From: Kribbella sindirgiensis
Lineage (GTDB): Bacteria; Actinomycetota; Actinomycetes; Propionibacteriales; Kribbellaceae
Direction of reading: 5' to 3'
Assembly: GCF_004331435.1 (NCBI RefSeq)
Contig: NZ_SJKA01000005.1
Coordinates: 1-64,000, forward strand
DNA: 64,000 bases
Shown: piece after piece, positions 56,023 through 64,000 of the stretch
Layout: each line of letters starts with the position of its first letter
Numbering within the stretch: the stretch's first letter is position 1
Program-made: the position numbers and the translations under genes
The notes under the pieces: generated by a model
What the model was told of the DNA's origin: nothing
The model's database searches: none
Seen by the model: only the letters and a program-made list of their open reading frames with translations

Positions 56023-57456
56023 TCACCCCAGTCGGCGTACGGCTTCGGCGAACGCGTCGCCGCGGGCTCCGTAGTTGGCGAACATGTCCCAGGAAGCGCA
56101 GCCGGGCGCGAGCAGCACGGTGTCACCCACCTGTGCGAGCTTCGCCGCCTCCCCCACCACGATCTCCATGGCTCCAGTGTCCGTTGACTCGACGACGATC
56201 CTTTGGACATCCGGTGCGTGTCGCTGCAGAGCTTGCGCGATCACGTCCTTGTCCTGCCCCAGCAGGACGACCGCACGCAAACGCTTGCGGGCCGCGATCA
56301 CCAGCTCGTCGAACGTCGCGCCCTTGGCCTGGCCGCCGGCGATCCACACCACGTGCTCGTAGGCCAGCAGCGACGCCTGCGCGGCATGCGGGTTGGTGGC
56401 CTTCGAGTCGTCGACATAGTTGACCCCGGCAACCTCCGCGACGTGCGCGATCCGGTGCTTGTCGGGCCGGAACCCGCGCAGCCCGGCGCGGACCGCGGTC
56501 GCCGGTACGCCGAACGCGCGCGCCAGCGCCGCGGCCGCCAACGCGTTCGCCACGTTGTGCGGTGCAGGCGGCGTCACGTCGTTGATCGATGCCAGCTCCA
56601 GCGCCGACGTCTGGCGCTGCTCGACGAACGCGCGGTCGACGAGCAGGTCGTCCACGAGGCCGAGCATCGAGAGTCCCGGCGTACCGAGGGTGAAACCGAT
56701 CGCGCGGCAGCCCTCGATCACGTCGGCTTCCTCGACCAGGTGCTCGGTGGCCGGGTCCGCGACGTTGTACACGCACGCGACCTGGCAGTTCTCGAAGATC
56801 CGGCCCTTGTCCTGCGCGTACGCCTCGAGCGAACCGTGCCAGTCGACGTGGTCCGGCGCGATGTTCAGGACGGCGGCCGAGTGCGCCGACATCGAGTGCG
56901 TGAAGTGCAGCTGGTACGACGAGAGCTCGACCGCGATCACGTCGTACGGCTCGGGGTCCATCACGGCCTCGAGCAGCGGCAGGCCGACGTTGCCCGCGGC
57001 AACGGCCCGGTGACCGGCCGCCTGCAGGATCGCGGTCAGCATCTGCACGGTCGTCGTCTTGCCGTTCGTGCCGGTGATGCACAGCCACGGCGCGGCGTTG
57101 GCCGGGTCGCGCAGCCGCCAGGCCAGTTCGATCTCGCTCCAGATCGGCACGTCCCGCTCGGCGGCCTGCGCGAGCAGCGGCGCGTGCGGCGGTACGCCGG
57201 GCGACGTCACGACGACGTCGACGTCCTTCGGGAGTTCCGTCGTGCTGCCCGGGCCGAGGGTGATCGTGGCGCCGAGCGTCTCGAGGATCTGCGCCTTCTC
57301 GCGGAGCGCCTCGGTGTCCCGGTCGTCGAGGACGACGAGGTGCTCGGCGCCGGCCTGGATCAGGGAGTCGGCGCAGGCGTAGCCCGCCGTACCGAAGCCG
57401 AGCACGACGAACCGGGTCGTCGTCCAGCCGTCGTCAGTGCGGGTCTCGAGACTCAT
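56023..57456 (-). CDS. murD: UDP-N-acetylmuramoyl-L-alanine-D-glutamate ligase MurD
   Basis: MurD adds D-glutamate to the growing stem peptide. The N-terminal Rossmann-like segment ([16 protein letters not shown]), the ATP-binding [15 protein letters not shown] and the C-terminal [13 protein letters not shown] and [12 protein letters not shown] place it firmly. The 477-residue form starts at ATG 57456, overlapping the mraY stop by 4 bp. An ATG four codons earlier is an alternative. Confidence 0.95.
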   Translation of the reverse strand: MSLETRTDDGWTTTRFVVLGFGTAGYACADSLIQAGAEHLVVLDDRDTEALREKAQILETLGATITLGPGSTTELPKDVDVVVTSPGVPPHAPLLAQAAERDVPIWSEIELAWRLRDPANAAPWLCITGTNGKTTTVQMLTAILQAAGHRAVAAGNVGLPLLEAVMDPEPYDVIAVELSSYQLHFTHSMSAHSAAVLNIAPDHVDWHGSLEAYAQDKGRIFENCQVACVYNVADPATEHLVEEADVIEGCRAIGFTLGTPGLSMLGLVDDLLVDRAFVEQRQTSALELASINDVTPPAPHNVANALAAAALARAFGVPATAVRAGLRGFRPDKHRIAHVAEVAGVNYVDDSKATNPHAAQASLLAYEHVVWIAGGQAKGATFDELVIAARKRLRAVVLLGQDKDVIAQALQRHAPDVQRIVVESTDTGAMEIVVGEAAKLAQVGDTVLLAPGCASWDMFANYGARGDAFAEAVRRLG

Positions 57457-58535
57457 CCGGTCACCCATTCCGCGTAGAAGACCCCGAGTCCGATCACCAC
57501 GAACAGGCCTTGGATGATCCAGAAGCGGATCACCACGTTCACCTGTTCCCAGCCGAGCATCTCGAAGTGGTGGTGCAACGGCGCGATCAGGAACAATCGT
57601 TTGCCGACACCGGTGGCCTGTTTGGTGATCTTGAAGTAGCCGACCTGCAGGATGACCGAGGCGGTGATGACGACGAACAGGCCGCCGAGCAGCAGCACCA
57701 GCAGCTCGGTCCGGGTCATCACGGCCATCCCGGCCAGCGCACCGCCGAGTCCCAGCGACCCGGTGTCGCCCATGAAGATCTTCGCCGGCGACGCGTTCCA
57801 CCACAGGAACCCGAACAGCGCGCCGGTCAGCGAGGCCGCGACCACCGCCAGATCGTGCGGATCCCGTACTTCGTAACACTTCGCGCCGACGCCCTGCGCG
57901 GTGGCGCAGCTCTGGTTGAACTGCCAGATGCAGATCAGTGTGTAGGCGCCGAACACCATCATCGACGCGCCGGTGGCCAGACCGTCCAGGCCGTCGGCGA
58001 GGTTCACGCCGTTCGACATGCCGGCGATCAGCAGCAGGATCCAGATGATCACCAGGATCACCGGCAGCTCGAGCCAGCCGATGTCGCGGATGAACGAGAT
58101 GAACGGCGACGCCGGCCGCTGCCCGCGCTCGTCCGGGAACTGCAGCGCGAGCACCGCGAAGATCACCGCGACCAGCGTCTGGCCGGCCAGTTTCGCCTTG
58201 CTGCGCAGGCCGAGGCTGCGCTGCCGGAAGATCTTGATGAAGTCGTCCAGGAAGCCGACCGCGCCCATCCCGGCGAACAGGAACAGCACCAGGATCGCCG
58301 AGGCGCTCGGCGGCGTCATCGTGAACAGCTTCGCCGCGAAGTACCCGACGATGGTCGCGAGGATGAACACGAAGCCGCCCATGGTCGGCGTACCGCGCTT
58401 GATCTGGTGGGACTTCACGCCGTCGTCGCGGATCTCCTGGCCGTAGCCGCGTTTGGCCAGCCACTTGATCGCGTACCGGGTGCCGAGCAGCGTCAGCACC
58501 ATCGCGACGGCGCCGCCGAACAGGATCGAGATCAC
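57453..58535 (-). CDS. mraY: Phospho-MurNAc-pentapeptide translocase MraY
   Basis: MraY transfers phospho-MurNAc-pentapeptide to undecaprenyl phosphate, giving lipid I in the membrane. The 360-residue protein has ten membrane segments and the catalytic aspartates in FLDDFIK and [12 protein letters not shown]; the C-terminal [11 protein letters not shown] loop is also diagnostic. It shares 4-bp overlaps with murF and murD. Confidence 0.95.
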   Translation of the reverse strand: MISILFGGAVAMVLTLLGTRYAIKWLAKRGYGQEIRDDGVKSHQIKRGTPTMGGFVFILATIVGYFAAKLFTMTPPSASAILVLFLFAGMGAVGFLDDFIKIFRQRSLGLRSKAKLAGQTLVAVIFAVLALQFPDERGQRPASPFISFIRDIGWLELPVILVIIWILLLIAGMSNGVNLADGLDGLATGASMMVFGAYTLICIWQFNQSCATAQGVGAKCYEVRDPHDLAVVAASLTGALFGFLWWNASPAKIFMGDTGSLGLGGALAGMAVMTRTELLVLLLGGLFVVITASVILQVGYFKITKQATGVGKRLFLIAPLHHHFEMLGWEQVNVVIRFWIIQGLFVVIGLGVFYAEWVTG

Positions 58536-59923
58536 TGGGCGTCCTCCACCAGCGCGTCGGCGAGGCTGCGCAGTTTCGCCGCCTTCGACGACTTCACCAG
58601 GACGACGTCACCCGCGCGCAGCTCGTCGCGCAGCAGCTCCAGCGCCTCCGGGATGGTCTCGACGAAGGCGGACTCGTTGCCCCACGAACCTTCCAGGGAG
58701 GCGCCGAGGTGGATCGGTTTCGCGCCCGCGCCGACCACGAGCAGCCGGTTCACGTCCAGCCGGACGGCCAGCCGCCCGATCGCGTCGTGCTCGTCGGCGG
58801 AGGTTTCGCCCAGCTCCAGCATCTCGCCGAGCACCGCCCAGGTCCGCGCACCGCGCGACCGGCCGATGGCGGCCAGCGACTTCAGGGCCGCGCGGGTCGA
58901 CTCCGGGTTCGCGTTGAACGCGTCGTTGATGATCGTCACGCCGTCCGGCCGCTCGGTCAGCTGCATCCGCGCCGCGGACACCGGTACGGCGAGGTTGAGG
59001 CCGTCGGCGATCTGCTCGGGGGTCAGGCCGATCGCGGTGCCGACCGCGGCGGCGGCCAGCGCGTTCGAGACGTAGTGCTCGCCGATGAACTGCAACTGGA
59101 CCGGTGCGCCGAAGTCGCCGATCCGCAGCGTGAACGCGGGCCGTCCCTCGCCGTCGATCTTCACGTCGGTGGCCCGGATCTCGGCCTCCGGTGCCTCGCC
59201 GAAGGTCAGCACCCGCTCCTGGGTCCGGCTGCGCATCGCCGCGACCCGATGATCGTCGGCGTTCACGATCGCGATGCCGCCCGGCCTGACCGCCTCGATC
59301 ATCTCGCCCTTGGCCAGCGCGATGTTGTCCTGGGACCCGAGCTTGCCGATGTGCGACGTGCCGACGTTCAGCACCAGGCCGACCCGCGGCGGCGTGATCC
59401 CGGTCAGGTAGGTGATGTCCCCCAGGCTCCGCACCCCCATCTCGGCGATCAGGTACTTCGTCGACGCGGTCGCCTGCAGCGCGGTCAGCGGGTGCCCGAT
59501 CTCGTTGTTGAACGAGCCTTCCGGCACCACGGTCTCGCCGTACGGGCTGATCAGCTGGCCGATCAGGTCCTTGGTGCTGGTCTTGCCCGACGAACCGGTC
59601 AGCGCGATCACGGTCAGCTCGGGCAGCTTGCCGATGACGAACCGCGCCAGATCGCCGAGCGCCCGCTGCGCGTCGTCGACGACGATGCACGGGCTGCCCT
59701 CGATCGGCCGCGTGGTGAGCGAGACGGTGACGCCGGCCGCGGTCGCCGTACCGACGAAGTCGTGGCCGTCGACGCGTTCACCGGGCAGGGCGACGAACAG
59801 TCCACCTGGTCCTGCGGCTCGAGAGTCGATCGTTACCGCGCCGTCCACGACCGCCGTGGGCTCGACGCCCACGAGCTCACCTCGGACGGCGTCGGCGATC
59901 TCGCCGCAACTGACAGGGATCAC
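58532..59923 (-). CDS. murF: UDP-MurNAc-tripeptide D-alanyl-D-alanine ligase MurF
   Basis: MurF completes the pentapeptide by adding D-Ala-D-Ala. The 463-residue protein shows the ATP-binding [16 protein letters not shown], the central [10 protein letters not shown] and [16 protein letters not shown] of the C-terminal domain. The conserved N-terminal segment [18 protein letters not shown] binds UDP-sugar. ATG 59923 overlaps murE by 4 bp. Confidence 0.95.
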   Translation of the reverse strand: MIPVSCGEIADAVRGELVGVEPTAVVDGAVTIDSRAAGPGGLFVALPGERVDGHDFVGTATAAGVTVSLTTRPIEGSPCIVVDDAQRALGDLARFVIGKLPELTVIALTGSSGKTSTKDLIGQLISPYGETVVPEGSFNNEIGHPLTALQATASTKYLIAEMGVRSLGDITYLTGITPPRVGLVLNVGTSHIGKLGSQDNIALAKGEMIEAVRPGGIAIVNADDHRVAAMRSRTQERVLTFGEAPEAEIRATDVKIDGEGRPAFTLRIGDFGAPVQLQFIGEHYVSNALAAAAVGTAIGLTPEQIADGLNLAVPVSAARMQLTERPDGVTIINDAFNANPESTRAALKSLAAIGRSRGARTWAVLGEMLELGETSADEHDAIGRLAVRLDVNRLLVVGAGAKPIHLGASLEGSWGNESAFVETIPEALELLRDELRAGDVVLVKSSKAAKLRSLADALVEDAQ

Positions 59924-61515
59924 CGGTCTGCCTCCAACAGCTCACGCACAGTTTCGCGGTCGTCGAACGGGTGGATCACACCGCCGACGTCCTGGCCCGT
60001 CTCATGACCCTTGCCGAGGACGACGACGGTGTCGCCCGGCCCGGCCAGCTCGATCGCGGACGCGATCGCCTGCCGGCGGTCGCCGATCTCGTGCAGGTCG
60101 GCGCCCGGAACGGCCTCGCGGGCTCCCGCGAGCGCGGCGGCGCGGATCGCGGCCGGGTCCTCGCTGCGCGGGTTGTCGTCGGTGACGATCACGACGTCCG
60201 CGGCTCTGGCCGCCTCGGCGCCCATCGCGGGCCGCTTCCCCGGGTCCCGGTCACCGCCGCAGCCGACGACCGCGAACAACCGGCCCTTGGTCGCCGTCCG
60301 CGCGGCCCGCAGCGCCAGCGCGACCGCATCCGGCGTGTGCGCGTAGTCCACGATCACCGCCAGCCCGTCCGCACGGGTGAACGTCTCCATCCGCCCAGGT
60401 ACGGCGGCGGTCCGCAACCCGGCCGCGATCTTCTCAGCGGGTACGCCGACCTGCCGAAGCATCGCCGTGGCGAGCAGCGCGTTGGCGACGTTGAAGTCAC
60501 CCGGCAGCCCGATCTCCACGGTCAGCGTCTCGCCAGGCCCTTGAATGTCCAGCACCGTCGTACCGTGCTCGGACCGGTGCCGGCTCGCGACCGTCCAGTC
60601 CGCGTCACCCTTCGTCGACACCGTGACCAGCGGTACGACGGTCTGCGCGGCGAGCCGGCGCCCGTACTCGTCGTCGATCGTCACCACCGCGACATCACAC
60701 CGCTCCGGGGTGAACAACGAGGCCTTCGCCTGGAAGTACTCCTCGAACGTCTTGTGGAAATCCAGATGGTCCTGCGTCAGGTTCAGGAACCCGGCGACCG
60801 CGAACCGCGCCCCGTCGACGCGACCCATCGCCAGCGCGTGGCTGGACACCTCCATCGAGCACCACGCGACGGCCTGCTCCCGCATCACCGCGAACAGCGC
60901 CTGCAGGTCGGTGGCCTCCGGCGTGGTCCGGACGCTCTTCACGACCTCGTCGCCGATACGCGTCTGAATCGTCCCGATGAGCGCCGTCGGACCGAGTTCC
61001 CGCAGTACTGAATCCAGCAGGAAGCTGGTGGTGGTCTTCCCGTTGGTGCCGGTCACGCCGAGCAGCCGCAGCGCACTGGTCGGCTCGCCGTAGATCCGGG
61101 ACGCGATCGCGCCGAGGACGCTCCGCGGCCGGTCGGCGACCAGGACCGGGAGCCCGGTTGCCGCCGCGCGGTCCGCGCCGGCCGGGTCGGTCAGTACGGC
61201 GACCGCGCCCGCCTGCTGGGCTTTCGCCACGAACTCCGCGCCGTGCGTGACCGCTCCGGGCAGAGCGGCGTACAGGTCGCCGGGGAGGATGGAACGCGAG
61301 TCGAGGGAAACGCCGGTCACGGTCACCGGCGACGGTGCCGGGGCCGGAACATGTGCGGCGCTCGCGAGGTCGGCGAGGCCGACCGGCACGACGTGCCGGG
61401 GCCTGATCGCTGCGACCGCGCCGCCGGCGGCGGTAGGGGTGGACACGGGCCCTGAGGCTACCGCTCCGGACCCCGTGACTCCTACCTGACCCTGCGTCAC
61501 CAGCCTGGCCGTCAC
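59920..61515 (-). CDS. murE: UDP-MurNAc-tripeptide synthetase MurE
   Basis: MurE adds the third residue of the stem peptide. [19 protein letters not shown] binds ATP. The substrate-specificity motif DNPRSEDP is the diaminopimelate type rather than the lysine type, consistent with a DAP cell wall; stereochemistry (LL or meso) is not readable. The start chosen is GTG 61515, overlapping the ftsI stop (GTGA), for 531 residues. Several downstream GTG codons, for example near 61446, would give a shorter N-terminus, since the first 60 residues are Ala/Pro/Val-rich and not conserved. Confidence 0.94.
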   Translation of the reverse strand: MTARLVTQGQVGVTGSGAVASGPVSTPTAAGGAVAAIRPRHVVPVGLADLASAAHVPAPAPSPVTVTGVSLDSRSILPGDLYAALPGAVTHGAEFVAKAQQAGAVAVLTDPAGADRAAATGLPVLVADRPRSVLGAIASRIYGEPTSALRLLGVTGTNGKTTTSFLLDSVLRELGPTALIGTIQTRIGDEVVKSVRTTPEATDLQALFAVMREQAVAWCSMEVSSHALAMGRVDGARFAVAGFLNLTQDHLDFHKTFEEYFQAKASLFTPERCDVAVVTIDDEYGRRLAAQTVVPLVTVSTKGDADWTVASRHRSEHGTTVLDIQGPGETLTVEIGLPGDFNVANALLATAMLRQVGVPAEKIAAGLRTAAVPGRMETFTRADGLAVIVDYAHTPDAVALALRAARTATKGRLFAVVGCGGDRDPGKRPAMGAEAARAADVVIVTDDNPRSEDPAAIRAAALAGAREAVPGADLHEIGDRRQAIASAIELAGPGDTVVVLGKGHETGQDVGGVIHPFDDRETVRELLEADR

Positions 61516-63791
61516 CGCTTCGCTGAGGACCAGGTCAGCGGGATGTTCGGCTGTTGCGCCCCGGTCGGCGGGACGACGTACTTCTGCAGCGCGTAGCTCA
61601 TCACGTCTCGGAACACCGGTCCTCCTTGGAGACCACCACCCCGGGCACCCTGGGGATCGTGCAGTACGACGTACGTCACGAACCGTGGGTTGTCTGCAGG
61701 AGCGAATCCGGCGAAAGAAGTCGCCCAGGCGCCGTACTTGCCGGTCCCCGGAACGACCTGCTGCGCGGTACCGGTCTTGCCGGCCACCAGGTAGCCGTCG
61801 ATCGCGGCCTGCGGCGCGGTGCCCTTCTTCGCGGTCACCGCCTCCATCATGGTCGCGACCTCCTTGGCGGCCTTCTCGCTGACCACCCGGCGGGGCGGCG
61901 CGGTCTGGTTCGGGATCGTGGCGCCGTTCGCGTCGATGTAGTTGCGGACCAGCTTGGGGGGCACGTAGACGCCGCCGTTCGCGACCGCGTTCACCGCGGC
62001 GGTCTCCTGGACGGCGTTCACCGACAGGCCCTGGCCGAACGCGACGTTCGACCGGGTCAGCTCGGGCCACTCGTCACCCGGAGTCAGCAGACCCTTGGTC
62101 TCACCCGGGAAGTTCAGCCCGGTGGGCTCGCCGAAGCCGAAGTCGTGCAGATACTTCACGAACTGCGGGATCGGCATCTTCTGCGCGGCCATGATCGTGC
62201 CGACGTTCGACGACTTCGCGATCACCCCGGAGATGGTCAGGTTCATCGTGTCGTGCGCCCAGTGGTCCTTGATGATCCGGCGCTGCACGTCGATGCTGCC
62301 GGGGACCTGCAGCTTGGTGTTCAGGTCGATGATCCCGGCGTCGGCGAGAGCGGCCATCGTGACCACCTTCTGCACCGAGCCCGGCTCGTAGCTGCGCTCC
62401 AGCGCCGGGTTGTTCAGGTCGGACGACGTGTACTTCTTGTTCGGGTCGAACGTCGGGTAGTTCGCCATCGCCATCAGCTCGCCGGACTTCACGTCCATCA
62501 CGACCACCGTGCCGGAGCTGGCCTTGTACTGCTTCACCGCCGCCTCGATCCGCTTCTGCGCGACATACTGCAGGTCGGTGTCCAGGGTCAGCTGGACGCC
62601 CAGACCGGGCTTCGGCTCCTGCACCGTGTGGTTCGCGTTCGGGATCTTGTTGCCCTTGGCATCGACCTCGTACATCGCCTGGCCGTCCTTGCCGGACAGC
62701 TTGTCGTTCAGGCCGTACTCCAGCCCGGACAGGCCCTTGCCGTCGGCCCCGGTCACACCGACCACGGTCGCGGCGATGCTGCCGTTCGGATGACTGCGGA
62801 TCGGGTCTTCCTCGGTGTAGAGACCGGCCAGCAAAGGGGCCTGCTGCTCCGTCGGCTTGCCCTTGTTCTGCTCGGCGATCGGGACGTTCGCGGCCTTGAT
62901 CTCGGTCTGGATCGTGGTCCAGACCGTCGGGCTCACCTGGCGCGCGAGGTACGTGAAGCGGCCGGTGCCGGACATCGCGGCGACCAGCTTCGCGGTCGTC
63001 GTCCCGGGCAGCTTCGGGGCCAGGATCGCGGCCAGCTGCTGCGCCACCGGCTTGGTCTGCTGCGGGTCCGCGGTGATCGCGACCGCGTCCTCGGTGACCG
63101 CCAGCTCGACGCCGTTGCGGTCCTCGATGGTGCCGCGGTTCGCGTGCAGGGTGTACTTGGCCGCGTTCTCCGTGGCCGCCGCCTGCGCGTAGCTGTCCGG
63201 GTCCACGCCCTGGAGCAGCACCAGCCGCCCGGCGAACAGCGACAGCACGAACGCCATCACCCCGAACGTCATCCGCAGCCGCAACGCCGGCCGCCCGAGC
63301 CGCAACATCCGCGGCGCCTTCCTCAGCTTCCGCTTCTTCGGCCGCGGCGCCGGCCGATTCTGCGGCGGCCGCTTCCTCCCGGAGCCCTTCTTCACCGCGC
63401 TCTTCTTCACAGCGCTCTTCTTGACCGGTCGCTCACCGGTCTTCCTGGCGGCTGTCTTCTTGGCGGCTGTCTTCTTTGCCGCGGTCTTCTTTGCCGCGGT
63501 CTGGGCTGCGGTCTGGGCTGCGGTCTTCGACGGAGCCTGCTTGCGCGGCGCCGGCGGCCGTTTCGCGGCCGCCTTCTTCACCGGGCGCGGTGCCGCCGCC
63601 TGCGCGCGCTCCTGCTCCTCGCGCGCTTTGCGGAGGAGGCGTTCGCGGGTGGATTCGGGGCGTTGCGGGGTGCTGCGAGCACTGTCCGTAGCGGATGGAC
63701 GACGGGGCTGAGCCTTGCTGGGCGGGTTACCCCGGCCCGGTGCGGCACCACGCTTTCGTGGCGGCGGCTCGTTTCCCCGTCGGTCCGTCAT
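61512..63791 (-). CDS. ftsI: Septal penicillin-binding protein FtsI (PBP3) with histone-like N-terminus
   Basis: The 759-residue transpeptidase cross-links septal peptidoglycan. About 160 residues of Lys/Ala/Pro-rich sequence with AAKKTAAKK repeats precede the single membrane helix (MTFGVMAFVLSLFAGRLVLL). A dimerisation domain comes next. The transpeptidase domain has SVQK (active-site Ser near residue 468), SSN and KTGTAQQ. The cytoplasmic tail is far longer than in most FtsI, which usually have 20-40 residues. ATG 63791 is 4 bp from the upstream gene. Confidence 0.94.
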   Translation of the reverse strand: MTDRRGNEPPPRKRGAAPGRGNPPSKAQPRRPSATDSARSTPQRPESTRERLLRKAREEQERAQAAAPRPVKKAAAKRPPAPRKQAPSKTAAQTAAQTAAKKTAAKKTAAKKTAARKTGERPVKKSAVKKSAVKKGSGRKRPPQNRPAPRPKKRKLRKAPRMLRLGRPALRLRMTFGVMAFVLSLFAGRLVLLQGVDPDSYAQAAATENAAKYTLHANRGTIEDRNGVELAVTEDAVAITADPQQTKPVAQQLAAILAPKLPGTTTAKLVAAMSGTGRFTYLARQVSPTVWTTIQTEIKAANVPIAEQNKGKPTEQQAPLLAGLYTEEDPIRSHPNGSIAATVVGVTGADGKGLSGLEYGLNDKLSGKDGQAMYEVDAKGNKIPNANHTVQEPKPGLGVQLTLDTDLQYVAQKRIEAAVKQYKASSGTVVVMDVKSGELMAMANYPTFDPNKKYTSSDLNNPALERSYEPGSVQKVVTMAALADAGIIDLNTKLQVPGSIDVQRRIIKDHWAHDTMNLTISGVIAKSSNVGTIMAAQKMPIPQFVKYLHDFGFGEPTGLNFPGETKGLLTPGDEWPELTRSNVAFGQGLSVNAVQETAAVNAVANGGVYVPPKLVRNYIDANGATIPNQTAPPRRVVSEKAAKEVATMMEAVTAKKGTAPQAAIDGYLVAGKTGTAQQVVPGTGKYGAWATSFAGFAPADNPRFVTYVVLHDPQGARGGGLQGGPVFRDVMSYALQKYVVPPTGAQQPNIPLTWSSAKR

Positions 63792-63795
63792 CCGA

Positions 63796-64000
63796 TCATC
63801 CCCGTGTGGTCGTGGCGGGCTTCTTCGTCGTGACCGGCGGCTTCGCGGTGCCGGTCGGTGGCTTGGTCGTACTCGTGGGCGGCTTGGTCGTGGCCCTGGT
63901 GGTGGGCTTGACCGGTGTCACCGGCTGCGCCGGCTTCACGGGCGTGACCGGCTTGGTGGTGGGGGTGCCCGGGCCGAACATCGCCGTACCGGCCCCGGCC
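63796..64000 (-). CDS. C-terminal part of a likely FtsL-like division protein (cut by window edge)
   Basis: Only the last 68 codons are inside the window. They encode a Pro/Thr/Lys/Val-rich tail with repeats such as TTKPPTSTTKPPTGT, ending at TGA 63796. The reading frame is open to the right edge. The position directly before ftsI, 4 bp away, is that of ftsL in actinobacterial dcw clusters, so this is most probably ftsL with a disordered C-terminus, but the conserved coiled-coil domain is outside the window. Confidence 0.6.
   Translation of the reverse strand, partial: AGAGTAMFGPGTPTTKPVTPVKPAQPVTPVKPTTRATTKPPTSTTKPPTGTAKPPVTTKKPATTTRG

Overview
The window is a contiguous, high-GC chromosomal segment of an actinobacterium. 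Three things indicate this: GTG and TTG starts are common, the dcw cluster carries sepF, yggT and divIVA/wag31, and ileS has a translational T-box leader. Gene order and protein style (long Pro/Ala/Lys-rich tails, a MurE motif for diaminopimelate, a DUF4439 neighbour next to rimP) fit the Propionibacteriales, and Kribbella or a close relative is my best guess. The genus is inference. No tRNA, rRNA, CRISPR array, prophage or intact insertion sequence is visible.

Layout. 655-7322 (minus): the rimP-nusA-ylxR-infB-rbfA-truB translation/transcription operon, with a divergent lipoprotein plus DUF4439 ferritin-like pair (7462-8429). 8975-10375: a Tat-exported PhoX-type phosphatase. 10467-17200 (minus): a complete branched-chain-type ABC importer (livF-livG-livH-livM-substrate-binding protein) with a long-chain acyl-CoA ligase embedded between livG and livH, almost all genes joined by 4-bp overlaps. 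17354-21046 (minus): hisD-hisC-hisB-hisH, closed by a hairpin with no hisA or hisF in the window. 21182-30506: a metabolic and accessory stretch with a LON-domain protein, a MazEF-like toxin-antitoxin pair, an APH-fold kinase, ilvD, an AraC-type regulator, recQ, a RibD/DHFR-like reductase, a serine beta-lactamase-like lipoprotein and a VOC protein. 30642-33879 (minus): a DUF3352 membrane protein, a DUF2567-like membrane protein and an Abi-like protein with a HEPN motif. 34021-40975 (minus): dnaE, an S51 peptidase, rluD-type synthase, lspA, dksA/traR-like protein and a DUF167 protein. 41045-44398 (plus): T-box leader and ileS. 44955-64000 (minus): divIVA, yggT, sepF, yggS, pgeF, an accessory S41 peptidase with a divergent ArsR-like regulator, then ftsZ, ftsQ, murC, murG, ftsW, murD, mraY, murF, murE, ftsI and the tail of a likely ftsL. 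Transcription of the division cluster runs from the right edge leftwards.

The core genes work together: the right third makes lipid-linked peptidoglycan precursors and builds the septum and polar growth machinery, and the left end builds initiation-competent ribosomes. The accessory content is modest. The most noteworthy parts are non-coding: an 87-88 bp terminal-inverted-repeat element present twice, a hairpin family with ATTTGCCTGG flanks in two convergent intergenic regions, three 14-bp-period repeats upstream of infB, a shared -35 dyad between the ArsR gene and the S41 peptidase gene, and a consistent set of leaderless-type promoters with the -10 box 6-7 nt before the start codon. I see no clear new multi-gene defence or biosynthetic system. 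The best protein-level candidates are the HEPN/membrane gene pair and the ABC-importer/acyl-CoA-ligase operon.
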